A stretch of 64,000 nucleotides of DNA from Streptomyces sp. HNM0574 (GCF_012726235.1 NZ_JAASAH010000012.1:62001-126000), one strand, 5' to 3'. Counted from the stretch's first letter, positions 33,390 through 42,603 are shown. Numbers and translations are program-made. The notes: generated by a model from the sequence alone, not told the origin.

Positions 33390-35156
33390 TTACGTCAGCT
33401 TCGGCTTGCGGATGTCGAGGTGGAGTTCCTTGAGGCGGGACTCCTCGACCTCGCTGGGGGCGCCCATCATCAGGTCCTGGGCGTTGCCGTTGAGCGGGAA
33501 GGCGATGGTCTCGCGGATGTTCGGCTCGTCGGCGAGGAGCATCACGATGCGGTCGATGCCGGGGGCGATGCCGCCGTGCGGCGGGGCGCCGAACTGGAAC
33601 GCGCGGAGCATGCCGCCGAACTCGCGCTCGACGTCCTCACGGGAGTAGCCCGCGATCTCGAAGGCCTCGAACATGATCTCCGGCTCGTGGTTCCGGATCG
33701 CGCCGGAGGACAGCTCGACGCCGTTGCAGACGATGTCGTACTGCCAGGCCAGGATGTCCAGCGGGTCCTTGGTGCGGAGCGCCTCCAGGCCGCCCTGCGG
33801 CATGGAGAACGGGTTGTGCGAGAACTCGATCTTCCCGGTGTCCTCGTCCTTCTCGAACATCGGGAAGTCGACGATCCAGCAGAAGCGGAAGACGCCTTCC
33901 TCGAAGTGGCCGGTGCGCTTGGCGGCCTCGACGCGGACGGCGCTCATGATGCGCGAGACCTCGTCGAACTCGCCCGCGCCGAAGAAGATCGCCGTGCCCG
34001 GCTTGGCGTTCAGCGCCGTCAGCAGGGCCGAAGTGTCCTCCTCGGTGAGGAACTTGGCGATCGGGCCGGTCAGCGTGGAGTCGTCGCCGACGCGGACCCA
34101 GGCCAGGCCCTTGGCGCCCTGCTCGACGGCGAAGTCGCCCATCTGGTCGAAGAACTTGCGCGGCTGGTCCGCGGTGTCCGGCACCGCGAGCGCGCGCACG
34201 TGCTTGTCCGCGAACGCCTTGAAACCGGAACCCGCGAAGACGTCCGAGACATCGGTGAGTTCGAGCTGCGCGCGCAGGTCGGGCTTGTCCGAGCCGTACT
34301 TGAGCATCGCCTCACGGAACGGGATGCGCGGGAACGGCGAGGTGACGTGCCGGCCGTTGCTCAGCTCCTCGAACAGGTCGGTCATGACCTTCTCGATGAC
34401 CTGGAAGACGTCCTCCTGCTCGACGAAGCTCATCTCCATGTCGAGCTGGTAGAACTCGCCGGGCGAGCGGTCCGCGCGGGCGTCCTCGTCCCGGAAGCAG
34501 GGCGCGATCTGGAAGTACCGGTCGAAGCCGGCGATCATCAGCAGCTGCTTGAACTGCTGCGGCGCCTGCGGCAGCGCGTAGAACTTGCCGGCGTGCAGCC
34601 GGGAGGGGACGAGGAAGTCGCGGGCGCCCTCGGGGGAGGTCGCGGAGAGGATCGGGGTGGCCATCTCGTGGAAGCCCTCGCCGACCATCTTCTCGCGGAT
34701 CTTCGCGATGACCTGCGAGCGCAGCATGATGTTGCGGTGCATGCGCTCGCGGCGCAGGTCGAGGAAGCGGTACTCCAGGCGGCGCTCCTCGTTGACCCCG
34801 TCCTCGGTGTTGATCGTGAAGGGGATCTGCTCGGCCGCGCCGAGCACCTCGACGGAGGTGACCTCGACCTCGATCTCACCGGTCGGCAGCTCGGGGTTGA
34901 CGTTGTCGGCGCCGCGCGCCGTCACCTTGCCGTCGACGCGGACGACGCTCTCCTTGGAGAGCGAGCTGAGCCGCTCGTTGACCTCGGTGTGCTCGGGCCG
35001 GACGACCAGCTGCACGATGCCGTAGTGGTCACGCAGATCGATGAAGTTGATACCGCCCAGATTCCGCCGGTTGTGCAGCCAGCCACTCAGCCGGACGTCG
35101 GCGCCGACGTCCGAGGCACGGAGCTCGCCGCAGGTGTGGGAACGGTACCGATGCAT
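33390..35156 (-). CDS. aspS: Aspartyl-tRNA synthetase
   Basis: The 588-residue class IIb synthetase has an N-terminal OB anticodon domain ([22 protein letters not shown]). Motif 1 lies in [22 protein letters not shown], motif 2 in [25 protein letters not shown], and motif 3 in [22 protein letters not shown]. The bacterial insertion domain (GAD) is present around [17 protein letters not shown]. It charges tRNA-Asp. Two adjacent ATGs (35159 and 35156) can start it; the inner one fits the family's [12 protein letters not shown]. Confidence 0.96.
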   Translation of the reverse strand: MHRYRSHTCGELRASDVGADVRLSGWLHNRRNLGGINFIDLRDHYGIVQLVVRPEHTEVNERLSSLSKESVVRVDGKVTARGADNVNPELPTGEIEVEVTSVEVLGAAEQIPFTINTEDGVNEERRLEYRFLDLRRERMHRNIMLRSQVIAKIREKMVGEGFHEMATPILSATSPEGARDFLVPSRLHAGKFYALPQAPQQFKQLLMIAGFDRYFQIAPCFRDEDARADRSPGEFYQLDMEMSFVEQEDVFQVIEKVMTDLFEELSNGRHVTSPFPRIPFREAMLKYGSDKPDLRAQLELTDVSDVFAGSGFKAFADKHVRALAVPDTADQPRKFFDQMGDFAVEQGAKGLAWVRVGDDSTLTGPIAKFLTEEDTSALLTALNAKPGTAIFFGAGEFDEVSRIMSAVRVEAAKRTGHFEEGVFRFCWIVDFPMFEKDEDTGKIEFSHNPFSMPQGGLEALRTKDPLDILAWQYDIVCNGVELSSGAIRNHEPEIMFEAFEIAGYSREDVEREFGGMLRAFQFGAPPHGGIAPGIDRIVMLLADEPNIRETIAFPLNGNAQDLMMGAPSEVEESRLKELHLDIRKPKLT

Positions 35157-35266
35157 CATTCATCCAGTCGTTGGCTCTGAGGAAGTCACAGGGGAATCGC
35201 CCCCAGAATAACGCCCTGGCTCATCCCCACTCGCCGCCTTTTCGCCAACCCGCATAAAGTGGGGCA

Positions 35267-37546
35267 ATGCGCTCCGAGGACGTTCTGGCCGCCGTGCGGA
35301 CCGGACTCTGGCAATGGGACAGCGCGACCGGCTCCGCCACCCTCGACAGCACCGCCGCGCATCTCCTCGGCGTCCCCTCGGCCCCCGGCCGCAGCGGCAT
35401 CCTCACCATGTCGGCCGCGACCTTCCGCTCCCGCGTGCACGTCGTCGACTACGTCGAACTCCAGGGCATCATCGACCTCGCCCTGGAGGAGGGCACCCTC
35501 GCCGAGGCCCTGCTGCGCATCGTCTCCCCCGAGGGGACGGTGCTGCGCACCGTGCGCGTGAAGCTCCGCGCCGAGCAGCCCAGGGGCGAGCCCGTACGCC
35601 CGGACCGACCCCTGGACCCCGAGCACCCCGTGCACCCCGAGCGCTCCCTGCGCCCCGAGCACGTGCGGGGCCCCGAGCGGCACGGGGACGTGCGGATGGT
35701 CGGCGTCGTCTCCGAGGTGCCGGAGCCGTCCGCCGCGCAGACGCCCGTCACCGGTGACTGGCGGCGCAGCCGGGAGGCGTTCCTGCTGGACGCGGGGCGG
35801 GCGCTGGCCGAGGCGTACTCGACGAGCGAGGTGCTGCGGGTCGCCGCCTCGCTGTCCATGCCGGGCTTTTCGCCGGACGGGCAGGCCGTCTTCGGCGTCG
35901 ACGGCGGGCGGCTGCACGTCATCGGGCACCACGGGCAGCAGCCCAGCGAGGAGAACCCGTTCAACGGGATGCCGCTGGAGACCGACTACCCGGCCTGCGA
36001 GTGCATCCGCACCGGCCGCGCCGTCTACCTGGCCCGCCCCGAGGACTACCGCTCCCGCTACCCGGGCACCTGGCCGCTGGCCGAGCGGTTCGGCCGCAAC
36101 TCGTGGGCGTTCCTGCCGCTGAACGTCGCGGGCCGCACGATCGGCTCGTGGATGGCGGCCTTCTCGCACCCCGTCTCGTTCACGCCCGACGAGCGGTCGG
36201 TGCTCACCACCGTCGCGCGGATGCTGGCCCAGGCGCTGTCCCGGACCACCCAGCACGAGACGGAGCGGGAGCTGAGCGCCGGGCTCCAGCGCACCATGCG
36301 GCCCGTGCACAAGCCCGACATCGTGGGGATGGCGCTGGCCGCGCGGTACGTGCCGACCGGCGGCGGCCTCCAGGTCGGCGGCGACTGGTACGACGTGATC
36401 CCGCTGCCCTCGGGCCGTACCGCGCTGGTGATCGGGGACGTGCAGGGGCACGACGTGCGGGCGGCGGGCGTCATGTCGCAGCTGCGCATCGCGCTGCGCG
36501 CGTACGCCTCCGAGGGGCACCACCCGGACTCGGTGCTCTCCCGCGCCTCCCGCTTCCTCGCGGGGCTGGACACGACCACCGAGGACGCCTGGTCCGGCGC
36601 GGGGACGGGCACCGGGCGGGACGGGCTGGGGCCCGAGACCCGCTTCGCGACCTGCCTCTACATGGAGGTCGACCCGCTCACCGGCATCATCGACATCGCC
36701 CGGGCCGGGCACCCGGACCCGGCGATCCGGATGGTCGACGGCACCGTCCTCGTCCGCCCCACCGCGGGCGGGCTGCCGCTGGGTGTCGAGCCGGACACCG
36801 AGTACCCCACGACGCGGCTCATCCTCGAACCCGGCGAGACGCTGCTGGCCTGCACCGACGGGCTGCTGGAGACCGGCGGCCACGATCTGGACACCGGCTG
36901 GCAGCGGGTCCGCGCGATCTTCGGCGAGCACCGCGACGAGGCGTTCCCGGACGGCGATCTGGAGGCCCTCGCCGACGACATCCTCCAGGCCGTGCACGGC
37001 CCGCCCTCGCACCACACCACGGGCCCGCTGCACGAGCGCCGGGACGACGACATCGCGCTGCTGCTCCTCGCGCACGCCGACCGCTGCGCCGTCGTCCCGG
37101 GCCGGCCGGGGCGTCCCGGGTCGGCGGAGGGGCGGACGTCGCGGCGTACGGTGCTGGCCGTCGGGCAGTCCGAGCCGGACCGGGTCGCGGACGCGCGGCA
37201 CCAGTTGCAGAGCCTGCTGTTCGACTGGAGCAGCGAGGACCAGGTCGACGGGGCCGTGCTGATGCTGTCCGAGATGCTGACGAACGTGCTGGTGCACACC
37301 GACGGGGACGCGCTGCTCGTCGCCGAGATCAGCGGTCCGCACGGGGAGCGGAAGCTGCGTGTCGAGGTCGCGGACCGCAGCGATGAGCTGCCGCACCGGC
37401 GGCAGCCGGGGGAACTGGCCTCGTCCGGGCGGGGGTTGGTGCTGATGGAGATGCTGGCCGGGTCGTGGGGCGTCGACCCTCGCGGGGAGGGCAAGAGCAT
37501 CTGGTTCGAGGTCCGCGAGGACGAGCCCGCACCGCAGTGGGGCTGA
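35267..37546 (+). CDS. PAS-GAF-SpoIIE phosphatase-ATPase signalling protein
   Basis: The 759-residue protein has an N-terminal PAS-like sensor (TGLWQWDSATGSATLDSTAAHLLG) and a His/Pro/Arg-rich linker. A GAF domain follows (residues ~165-330, AFLPLNVAGRTIGSWMAAF). Then comes a PP2C-type SpoIIE phosphatase (GGDWYDVIPLPSGRTALVIGDVQGHD, with the metal-binding Asp residues). The C-terminal HATPase_c domain is RsbW/anti-sigma-like, with LSEMLTNVLVHTDGDA as the N-box and SSGRGLVLMEMLAGSWG as the G-box. Such proteins set anti-sigma-factor antagonist phosphorylation in response to signals. It is soluble, with no membrane segments. It is monocistronic. Confidence 0.9.
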   Translation: MRSEDVLAAVRTGLWQWDSATGSATLDSTAAHLLGVPSAPGRSGILTMSAATFRSRVHVVDYVELQGIIDLALEEGTLAEALLRIVSPEGTVLRTVRVKLRAEQPRGEPVRPDRPLDPEHPVHPERSLRPEHVRGPERHGDVRMVGVVSEVPEPSAAQTPVTGDWRRSREAFLLDAGRALAEAYSTSEVLRVAASLSMPGFSPDGQAVFGVDGGRLHVIGHHGQQPSEENPFNGMPLETDYPACECIRTGRAVYLARPEDYRSRYPGTWPLAERFGRNSWAFLPLNVAGRTIGSWMAAFSHPVSFTPDERSVLTTVARMLAQALSRTTQHETERELSAGLQRTMRPVHKPDIVGMALAARYVPTGGGLQVGGDWYDVIPLPSGRTALVIGDVQGHDVRAAGVMSQLRIALRAYASEGHHPDSVLSRASRFLAGLDTTTEDAWSGAGTGTGRDGLGPETRFATCLYMEVDPLTGIIDIARAGHPDPAIRMVDGTVLVRPTAGGLPLGVEPDTEYPTTRLILEPGETLLACTDGLLETGGHDLDTGWQRVRAIFGEHRDEAFPDGDLEALADDILQAVHGPPSHHTTGPLHERRDDDIALLLLAHADRCAVVPGRPGRPGSAEGRTSRRTVLAVGQSEPDRVADARHQLQSLLFDWSSEDQVDGAVLMLSEMLTNVLVHTDGDALLVAEISGPHGERKLRVEVADRSDELPHRRQPGELASSGRGLVLMEMLAGSWGVDPRGEGKSIWFEVREDEPAPQWG

Positions 37547-37563
37547 GCGCCCCTTTTTCGGGG

Positions 37564-37659
37564 GGGGCGCGGGGAACTGCGCAAACCCCGAGCCACGACG
37601 GCGCCGCACCCGAACAAGCGGGGCGCACCCGCGAATCAGGGGCGCGGGGAACTGCGCGA
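37564..37659 (+). repeat. Two dispersed core repeats in the gap before the nucleotidyltransferase gene
   Basis: The 419 bases from 37547 to 37965 contain no gene. The core GCGCGGGGAACTGCGC occurs at ~37564-37582 and ~37639-37659, each followed by GGGCCACGACG-type sequence also found next to other copies. The remainder shows nothing recognisable. Confidence 0.75.
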
Positions 37660-37965
37660 AAACCCGGGCCACGACGCACCCGCACCCCGCGTCGACTCGA
37701 AGTCGGCCGCCTGGTGCGGGCTGACGCGTCCACCTCCCCGTCGAGGCAGCGCCCGCGGGCTCCGCACGAAGCCGTGTGTGACTCCCCGGACCCCCCCGAA
37801 TATTCGGTCACCACCGAGCCGGTCATTAGGGACACTGGTCACCGGTGCGGCCGGCCGCCGCCGAGACGGGGCGGCGCCCCCCAGGGTGACGGGCGCGGGT
37901 GCACGCCGCGAACTCCCCTGCTGCCGACGGGAGTTCGGAACACGACGGGACAACGGAGGGTGACA

Positions 37966-38727
37966 GTGACCGACGAGGCTTTCCTGGACCGGCTCGGCGG
38001 GCGGCTCGCGGGCCTGCCCGGCGTCGAGACCGTCACGCTGGGCGGCTCGCGCGCCCAGGGCACGCACGGTCCGGACAGCGACTGGGACGTGGCCGTCTAC
38101 TACCGGGGCGCGTTCGACCCCGAGGACCTGCGCGCGCTCGGCCTGCCCGGCGAGGTCTCGGAGCTGGGCGCGTGGGGCGGCGGGGTGTTCAACGGCGGCG
38201 CCTGGCTGACCGTCGAGGACCGCAAGGTGGACGTGCACTACCGCGATCTGGACGTGGTGGAGCGGGAGCTGGAGCGGGCGGAGCGCGGGGAGTTCCACGT
38301 CGAGCCGCTGATGTTCCACCTGGCGGGCATCCCCAGCTACCTCGTCGTCGCCGAACTGGCCCTGAACCGCGTGCTGCACGGTTCGCTCCCGCGCCCCGAC
38401 GGCTACCCGCGCGCCCTGCGCGAGGCGGCGCCCCCGTACTGGCAGGGCGTCGCGCACCTGACCCTCTCGTACGCCCGCGCCGCCCACGCGCCGCGGGGCC
38501 GTCTCACGGAGACGGCGGGAGCGGTGGCGACGGCCGCGACGCAGACGGCGCACGCGGTGCTGGCCGCGCGCGGCGAGTGGATCACCAACGAGAAGACGCT
38601 GCTGTCCCGCGCCGGCCTCCGCCCTCTCGACTCCGTCCTCGCGGGCGCACGCGCCGACGCGCAGTCCCTCACCTCCGCCGTGGACGAGGCGACCCGCCTC
38701 TTCTCGGAGGCGACGGGCGCCCGTTAG
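37966..38727 (+). CDS. Nucleotidyltransferase domain protein (MNT-like)
   Basis: The 253-residue protein has the polymerase-beta-like fingerprint VTLGGSRAQGTHGPDSDWDVAVYY (GS motif and DxD metal site) at residues ~25-50. The acceptor-side helical region fills the rest (HVEPLMFHLAGIPSYLVVAELALNR). It resembles aminoglycoside or minimal nucleotidyltransferases, but no HEPN partner is adjacent. The substrate is unknown. GTG at 37966 was chosen because GGAGG lies 6 bases before it. Confidence 0.82.
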   Translation: MTDEAFLDRLGGRLAGLPGVETVTLGGSRAQGTHGPDSDWDVAVYYRGAFDPEDLRALGLPGEVSELGAWGGGVFNGGAWLTVEDRKVDVHYRDLDVVERELERAERGEFHVEPLMFHLAGIPSYLVVAELALNRVLHGSLPRPDGYPRALREAAPPYWQGVAHLTLSYARAAHAPRGRLTETAGAVATAATQTAHAVLAARGEWITNEKTLLSRAGLRPLDSVLAGARADAQSLTSAVDEATRLFSEATGAR

Positions 38728-38750
38728 GGGGCGCGGGGAACGGCGCCCTC

Positions 38751-38990
38751 CTGGGGGCGCGGGGAACTGCGCGAACGGCCACGGCGTGCGGGGTGGTCCG
38801 GTGACGTCATGGAGCACCCCGCGCCGGGGCTGGGGCGCTGCGCTTGCCAGCCCTGCGCCTAGGCGCAGTTCTCCCAAGCGGGGTGAGCCCGAGAAGCGAG
38901 GCGAGCCCGATCAGGGGCGCGGGGAACTGCGCGAAACCCCGGGCCACGACGCACCCGCACCCCGCGACGCACAAGAAGGGCACCCCGCAA
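38751..38990 (+). repeat. Composite intergenic repeat, copy 2 (most complete)
   Basis: This ~240-base element has a core GCGCGGGGAACTGCGC at each side (38754-38774, 38914-38934). Between them lie CGAACGGCCACGGCG, GGGGTGGTCCGG, GCACCCCGCGCCGGGG, GCGCTGCGCTTGCCAGCCCT, the palindromic CTGCGCCTAGGCGCAG, and GTTCTCCCAAGCGGGG. Distal to them is GGGCCACGACGCACCCGCAC. The inverted copy is at 19565-19804, and an IS-split copy at 44941-45051/46692-46830. A further degenerate core lies at ~38727-38746. It occupies the gap between the nucleotidyltransferase and araC genes. Confidence 0.85.
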
Positions 38991-38995
38991 AGCGC

Positions 38996-39766
38996 TCACC
39001 CCCGGTAAGCCCCCGGCGTCTCCCCGAACGCGGAGCGAAACGCGTCGATGAACGCACTCGCCGACGACCACCCGCACCGATGCGCGACGGCAGTCACCGA
39101 GTACGACTCCGTCAGCAGCAACAACGCGTGGTAGAGCCGCAGTTGCGTACGCCACTGCGGAAAACTCATGCCCAGCTCCCGCCGGAACAGCCGGCTGAGC
39201 GTCCGCTCCCCGACCCCCGTCGCCGCCCCGAGCGCGGCCAGCCCCCGCCGCTCGGCCGGGTCCCGGTGCAGCAGCGCGCAGACGGCCCGCAGCCGGGGGT
39301 CGGTGGGTGCGGGCAGATGCACCGGCTGCTGCGGTGAGGCCCGCAGCCGGTCGAGCAGGACGGCCCGCAGCCGCCGCCGCTCGGGGCCGCCGTCGTCCGG
39401 TTCGCGGGTGCAGGCGAGGATCAGTTCGCGCAGCAGCGGTTCGACGGCGAGCACGGTCGGTTCGGTCAGCCCGAGCGGGTTGGTCCCGGGAGGCAGCCCG
39501 ATCAGGTGCAGCGCCAGGTGCCCGCCGTGCGCCCGGTGCGCGTGCACGCATCCGGCGGGCACCCACAGCGCCCGGTTCCCCGGCGCCACCCAGGTCCCGG
39601 CGGCGGTCGTCACGGACAGCACCCCGTCCCCGGCGTACACGATCTGATGCTCGTCGTGCCGGTGCGCGTCGATCTCCTCCCCCGGCGCGAGCACCTTCGT
39701 ACGCGTCGGCGCCCGCGGCGCGTGACGCACGTCCGCTCTGGCCACCAAGTGGCGGGTTTCCGGCAT
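38996..39766 (-). CDS. AraC family regulator with cupin sensor
   Basis: The 256-residue protein has an N-terminal cupin (DAHRHDEHQIVYAGDGVLSV) with metal- or ligand-binding His residues. The C-terminal double HTH is GLAALGAATGVGERTLSRLFRRELGMSFPQWR followed by YSVTAVAHRCGWSSASAFIDAFRSAFGETPGAYR. It belongs to the type that pairs divergently with an MFS exporter, and one is present at 40877. The first ~7 codons and the upstream bases are duplicated at 40802-40852, at the far side of an insertion. Confidence 0.88.
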   Translation of the reverse strand: MPETRHLVARADVRHAPRAPTRTKVLAPGEEIDAHRHDEHQIVYAGDGVLSVTTAAGTWVAPGNRALWVPAGCVHAHRAHGGHLALHLIGLPPGTNPLGLTEPTVLAVEPLLRELILACTREPDDGGPERRRLRAVLLDRLRASPQQPVHLPAPTDPRLRAVCALLHRDPAERRGLAALGAATGVGERTLSRLFRRELGMSFPQWRTQLRLYHALLLLTESYSVTAVAHRCGWSSASAFIDAFRSAFGETPGAYRG

Positions 39767-39796
39767 GAGTTGGCAACTTATCGGAAGTGGGCCAGG
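39746..39796. repeat. 51-bp direct repeat, left copy
   Basis: It is identical to 40802-40852. It includes the start of araC (MPETRHL) and the adjacent intergenic bases, and marks the left edge of the inserted segment. Confidence 0.9.
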
Positions 39797-39970
39797 AACA
39801 GAACCCGTTGTTCGATGAGGCCGTGCATCTCACGATCCAAAAGGTGCGGAACTCTTGCGCAGCTATACGGAAATGTGCCGCCAGCGATACCTCTGCACCG
39901 AGGGGGCCGTCACGCTGTGTGACCGGACTGATAAAATCGGTCACGTTGTTGCAGGGTGCACTGTCGAAAC

Positions 39971-40462
39971 ATGCAGACCAGTGCGGCGAATTTCAGTACG
40001 GCTGGTCATGCGAAAACCGGTGACGGCGTATCGATGAAGGATCTCTCCGACCGAGAGGTGAAGGCCAGGAATGATGCCGTATGGGGAAGCGGCAGTCTCA
40101 AGATTCAGGCTGAAAAGCTCAGTTTGCGGCCGTTGATCGCGGGTGGTGCGCAGGCGCTGCACGGTGACGTTATCGGCGGAATCAAGACTGCGTCCGGGTG
40201 GCTTCCTGGCTATTTTGCGGGAAAAGGGTTGGAGAAGACGGAGGAGTCGTACCGGGGTGGCCCTGGTGCGGGGGGACGGCACCGCGCTCCCTCGTTCATC
40301 AACAAGGCGGCAGGCGTTGGCACCAAGATATTTGGGCTTCCGGTAAGCGTCGCGGCGACGGCCGTCGATTTTATTTATACTCCAGAAATCGATCCGGATG
40401 AGAAAATGAAGAAAAGTGAAGTAGTGGCCCCGGAAAAGCCGCAACCTCAGGAATGGAAGTAG
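39971..40462 (+). CDS. Unknown protein on the inserted segment
   Basis: The 163-residue product is not recognised. It has MKDLSDREVKARNDAVWGSGS, then LRPLIAGGAQALHGDVIGGI with a Gly/Ala-rich weakly hydrophobic stretch. Further on are GWLPGYFAGKGLEKTEESYRG, SFINKAAGVGTKIFGLPVS, and a Lys/Glu/Pro-rich tail. Codon use is less GC3-biased than its neighbours, consistent with transfer. GTG at 39956 is an alternative start. A TAAAAT-like -10 sequence lies ~40 bases upstream. It sits 4 bases before the next small gene, so the two may form a unit such as a toxin/antidote pair; that is only a guess from context. Confidence 0.55.
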   Translation: MQTSAANFSTAGHAKTGDGVSMKDLSDREVKARNDAVWGSGSLKIQAEKLSLRPLIAGGAQALHGDVIGGIKTASGWLPGYFAGKGLEKTEESYRGGPGAGGRHRAPSFINKAAGVGTKIFGLPVSVAATAVDFIYTPEIDPDEKMKKSEVVAPEKPQPQEWK

Positions 40463-40466
40463 CGCG

Positions 40467-40757
40467 TTGTCGCATGTCGGTGATCCGCATCGCCCCGACC
40501 GGCCGCCGCGGACGCGGCAGTCGTTCGGGAGGCGGATGTGGGACGTTCTGGTCGATGCTGTGCGCCCACGGGGATGGCGGAATCTTGCCGTCGGCTGCTT
40601 CTTCGCAGTGGTCGGAACCGGGGCACTGCTCTTCGCTCTGCCGCAGGGCAAGTTGAGTCTTGCCGACGGTCTGGTGGCCGTCGCGGCGGCTGCCTTCGGG
40701 TGGCCCTATCTGATCGCCTGTTGTCGCTCGTACGTGAGGCGTGACCGCGAGAGGTAG
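40467..40757 (+). CDS. Small two-helix membrane protein on the inserted segment
   Basis: The 96-residue product has a basic N-terminus (TRQSFGRRMWDVLVDAVRPRGWR), two transmembrane helices (LAVGCFFAVVGTGALLFAL; DGLVAVAAAAFGWPYLIACC) and a basic tail. It starts with TTG 4 bases after the preceding stop; ATG at 40536 is an alternative. Function is unknown. Its pairing with the preceding soluble protein suggests a membrane partner. Confidence 0.5.
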   Translation: MSHVGDPHRPDRPPRTRQSFGRRMWDVLVDAVRPRGWRNLAVGCFFAVVGTGALLFALPQGKLSLADGLVAVAAAAFGWPYLIACCRSYVRRDRER

Positions 40758-40801
40758 CTCCGCGGGGCCAGGTCTCCAGCGCTCCTGGCGCCGGCCATGC
40801 T

Positions 40802-40852
40802 CAAGTGGCGGGTTTCCGGCATGAGTTGGCAACTTATCGGAAGTGGGCCAGG
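40802..40852. repeat. 51-bp direct repeat, right copy
   Basis: It is identical to 39746-39796. It carries a truncated copy of the araC start (reading MPETRHL on the - strand before diverging) and ends 24 bases before the MFS gene. Confidence 0.9.
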
Positions 40853-40876
40853 GGGTGGGGTCGTGACGATGGGGGG

Positions 40877-42595
40877 ATGCGGAGACGGAGTGGGCGGGAG
40901 AGTGGGCGGCGGGCCGTGGGGCTGCTGGCGGTGGGGCACGCGTGCGTGGACGTGTACCAGGGGGCGGTGGCGGCGCTGGTGCCGTTCTTCGTCGCCGAAC
41001 GCGCGTACACGTACGCGGCGGCTTCGGGGATCGTGCTGGCGGCCTCGCTGCTGTCGTCCGTGGTGCAGCCGCTGTTCGGGGCGCTGACGGACCGGTGGGC
41101 GATGCCGTGGCTGCTGCCGGTGAGCACGGTGGTGGGCGGCGTCGGGGTGGCGCTGTCCGGGGTCACGGGCTCGTACGGGCTGACGCTGCTGGTGGTGGCC
41201 GTTTCCGGGGTCGGGGTGGCGGCCTATCACCCGGAGAGCGCCCGGGTGGCGCGGCGGGTGAGCCGGGGCAGTCACACGGCGATGGGCTGGTTCTCCCTCG
41301 GCGGCAACCTGGGCTTCGCCACCGCCCCGCTCCTGGTCTCGGCCGTCGTCGCCACCGGCGGCCTCGGCCTCTCCCCCCTCCTGGCCGTCCCCTCCCTCGC
41401 GGGCGCGGCCCTGTGCGTGGCCGCGCTGCGGACGGTGGGCGGGGTGGGTGCCGACCTTGCGTCGGGTGGTGGCCGGGCGTCGGGTGGTGGCCCGGCGTGG
41501 GGTGGTGGCCCCGCGTCGGGCGTCGGCCGGGGATCGGGCACCGCCTCTGTGTCGGGCGTCGGCCCCGCGTCGGGCGTTGATCCGGCGTCGGGTGGTGGCC
41601 CCGCGTCGGGCGCCGGCCCCGCGTCCGGCACCGGCCCGGGACCGGGCACCGCTTCTGTGTCGGGCGTCGGCCCCGCGTCGGGCGTTGATCCGGCGTCGGG
41701 TGGTGGCCCCGCGTCCGGCACCGGCCCGGGATCGAGCACTGATTCGGCTTCCGCCGCCGACTCCGGCACCGGCACCGGTCCGGCGTCCAGCACCGGCCCC
41801 GCGTCCGGCACGGACCCGGCGTCCGGCACGGACCCGGCGTCTGGCACCGGCCTGGGATCGGGTACTTGCCCCGCGTCCGGCACGGACCCGGCGTCCGGCC
41901 CCGCCCCCGCATCCGCCCCCGCCCCCGCGTCCGCCCCCGCCCCGGGACCGGGCACCAACCCCGCGGCCACCCTCACCCCCCGCGACGACTGGTCCTCGTT
42001 TCTGCGGCTGACCGGGGCCGTCGTGTGTCGGTCGGTGGTGTTCATGGGGCTGAGTGCGTTTGTGGGGCTGTTCGTGCGGGAGCGGGTCGGTGGGGGTGAA
42101 GTGGTGGGGACGGCTGCGTTGTTCGTGCTGTATGTGGGCGGTGCGGTGGGGACGGTGGCGGGTGGGTGGCTTGCGGGGCGGTTCGGGCGGGTGCGGGTGG
42201 TGCGGTGGTCGTACGCGGTGACGGGGCCGGCCGTGGCCGGGGTCCTGCTGGTGCCGGGGCCCGCGGTGTACCTGTGCGTCCTGCTGGTCTCGGCGGGGCT
42301 GTACGTGCCGTTCTCGCTGCACGTCACGCTCGGCCAGGACTATCTGCCGCGCCGCGTCGGCACCGCGAGCGGCGTCACGCTGGGGCTGACGGTCAGCGTC
42401 GGCGGCCTGGCCAGCCCGCTGATCGGCGCGCTCGCGGACGCCGTCTCGCTGCGCGTCGCCCTCGCCCCGCTGACCGTCCTGCCCGCGCTCGGCCTGCTGC
42501 TCCTGCTCGGTCTGAAGGAGCCGGTGGCGATCGAGGCGGTGGCCGGTACGAGCCCGGCGCGCGTGCCGGACGAGGACCCCGCGCGCCGCGCCTGA
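40877..42595 (+). CDS. MFS exporter with an expanded Gly/Ser/Pro repeat loop
   Basis: The 572-residue protein has twelve transmembrane segments in two halves (first half VGLLAVGHACVDVYQGAVAALVPFFVAE; second half SFLRLTGAVVCRSVVFMGLSAF). The type is the fosmidomycin-resistance-like MFS family. The central cytoplasmic loop is replaced by ~180 residues of PASGTD/PASGGG-type repeats encoded by tandem DNA repeats. The ATG at 40877 follows a G-rich ribosome site. Its natural partner is the AraC regulator at 38996, now 1 kb further away because of an insertion. The insertion may have altered its promoter. Confidence 0.85.
   Translation: MRRRSGRESGRRAVGLLAVGHACVDVYQGAVAALVPFFVAERAYTYAAASGIVLAASLLSSVVQPLFGALTDRWAMPWLLPVSTVVGGVGVALSGVTGSYGLTLLVVAVSGVGVAAYHPESARVARRVSRGSHTAMGWFSLGGNLGFATAPLLVSAVVATGGLGLSPLLAVPSLAGAALCVAALRTVGGVGADLASGGGRASGGGPAWGGGPASGVGRGSGTASVSGVGPASGVDPASGGGPASGAGPASGTGPGPGTASVSGVGPASGVDPASGGGPASGTGPGSSTDSASAADSGTGTGPASSTGPASGTDPASGTDPASGTGLGSGTCPASGTDPASGPAPASAPAPASAPAPGPGTNPAATLTPRDDWSSFLRLTGAVVCRSVVFMGLSAFVGLFVRERVGGGEVVGTAALFVLYVGGAVGTVAGGWLAGRFGRVRVVRWSYAVTGPAVAGVLLVPGPAVYLCVLLVSAGLYVPFSLHVTLGQDYLPRRVGTASGVTLGLTVSVGGLASPLIGALADAVSLRVALAPLTVLPALGLLLLLGLKEPVAIEAVAGTSPARVPDEDPARRA
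41458..41960 (+). repeat. In-frame minisatellite in the MFS gene
   Basis: Short GC-rich units (encoding ASG-x-x-P) are repeated, plus a larger 108-base period: the block containing TCTGTGTCGGGCGTCGG recurs at 41546 and 41654. All units are multiples of three, keeping the frame open. Confidence 0.85.
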
Positions 42596-42603
42596 GCGCC
42601 CCC

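Larger units (their letters stand above)
39797..40801. other. Inserted ~1-kb segment between araC and its MFS partner
   Basis: The two 51-bp identical repeats bound 1,005 bases that are visibly less GC-rich than their surroundings (AT-rich patches near 39925-39940 and 40365-40420). Removing the segment plus one repeat restores a compact araC-MFS divergent pair. It carries two small genes and no recognisable integrase or transposase. The mode of insertion is unknown: site-specific integration by a helper, or a recombination event. Confidence 0.75.

Noticed and set aside
35186-37672. An 828-codon open frame antisense to the SpoIIE-type phosphatase gene
   Set aside because: Pure GC-rich shadow: Arg/Pro/His-rich, no domain, and the opposite strand encodes recognisable PAS, GAF, phosphatase and ATPase motifs.
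41458-41960. Tandem repeats considered as a CRISPR array
   Set aside because: Units are contiguous, in frame, low-complexity and without unique spacers; they encode a protein loop.
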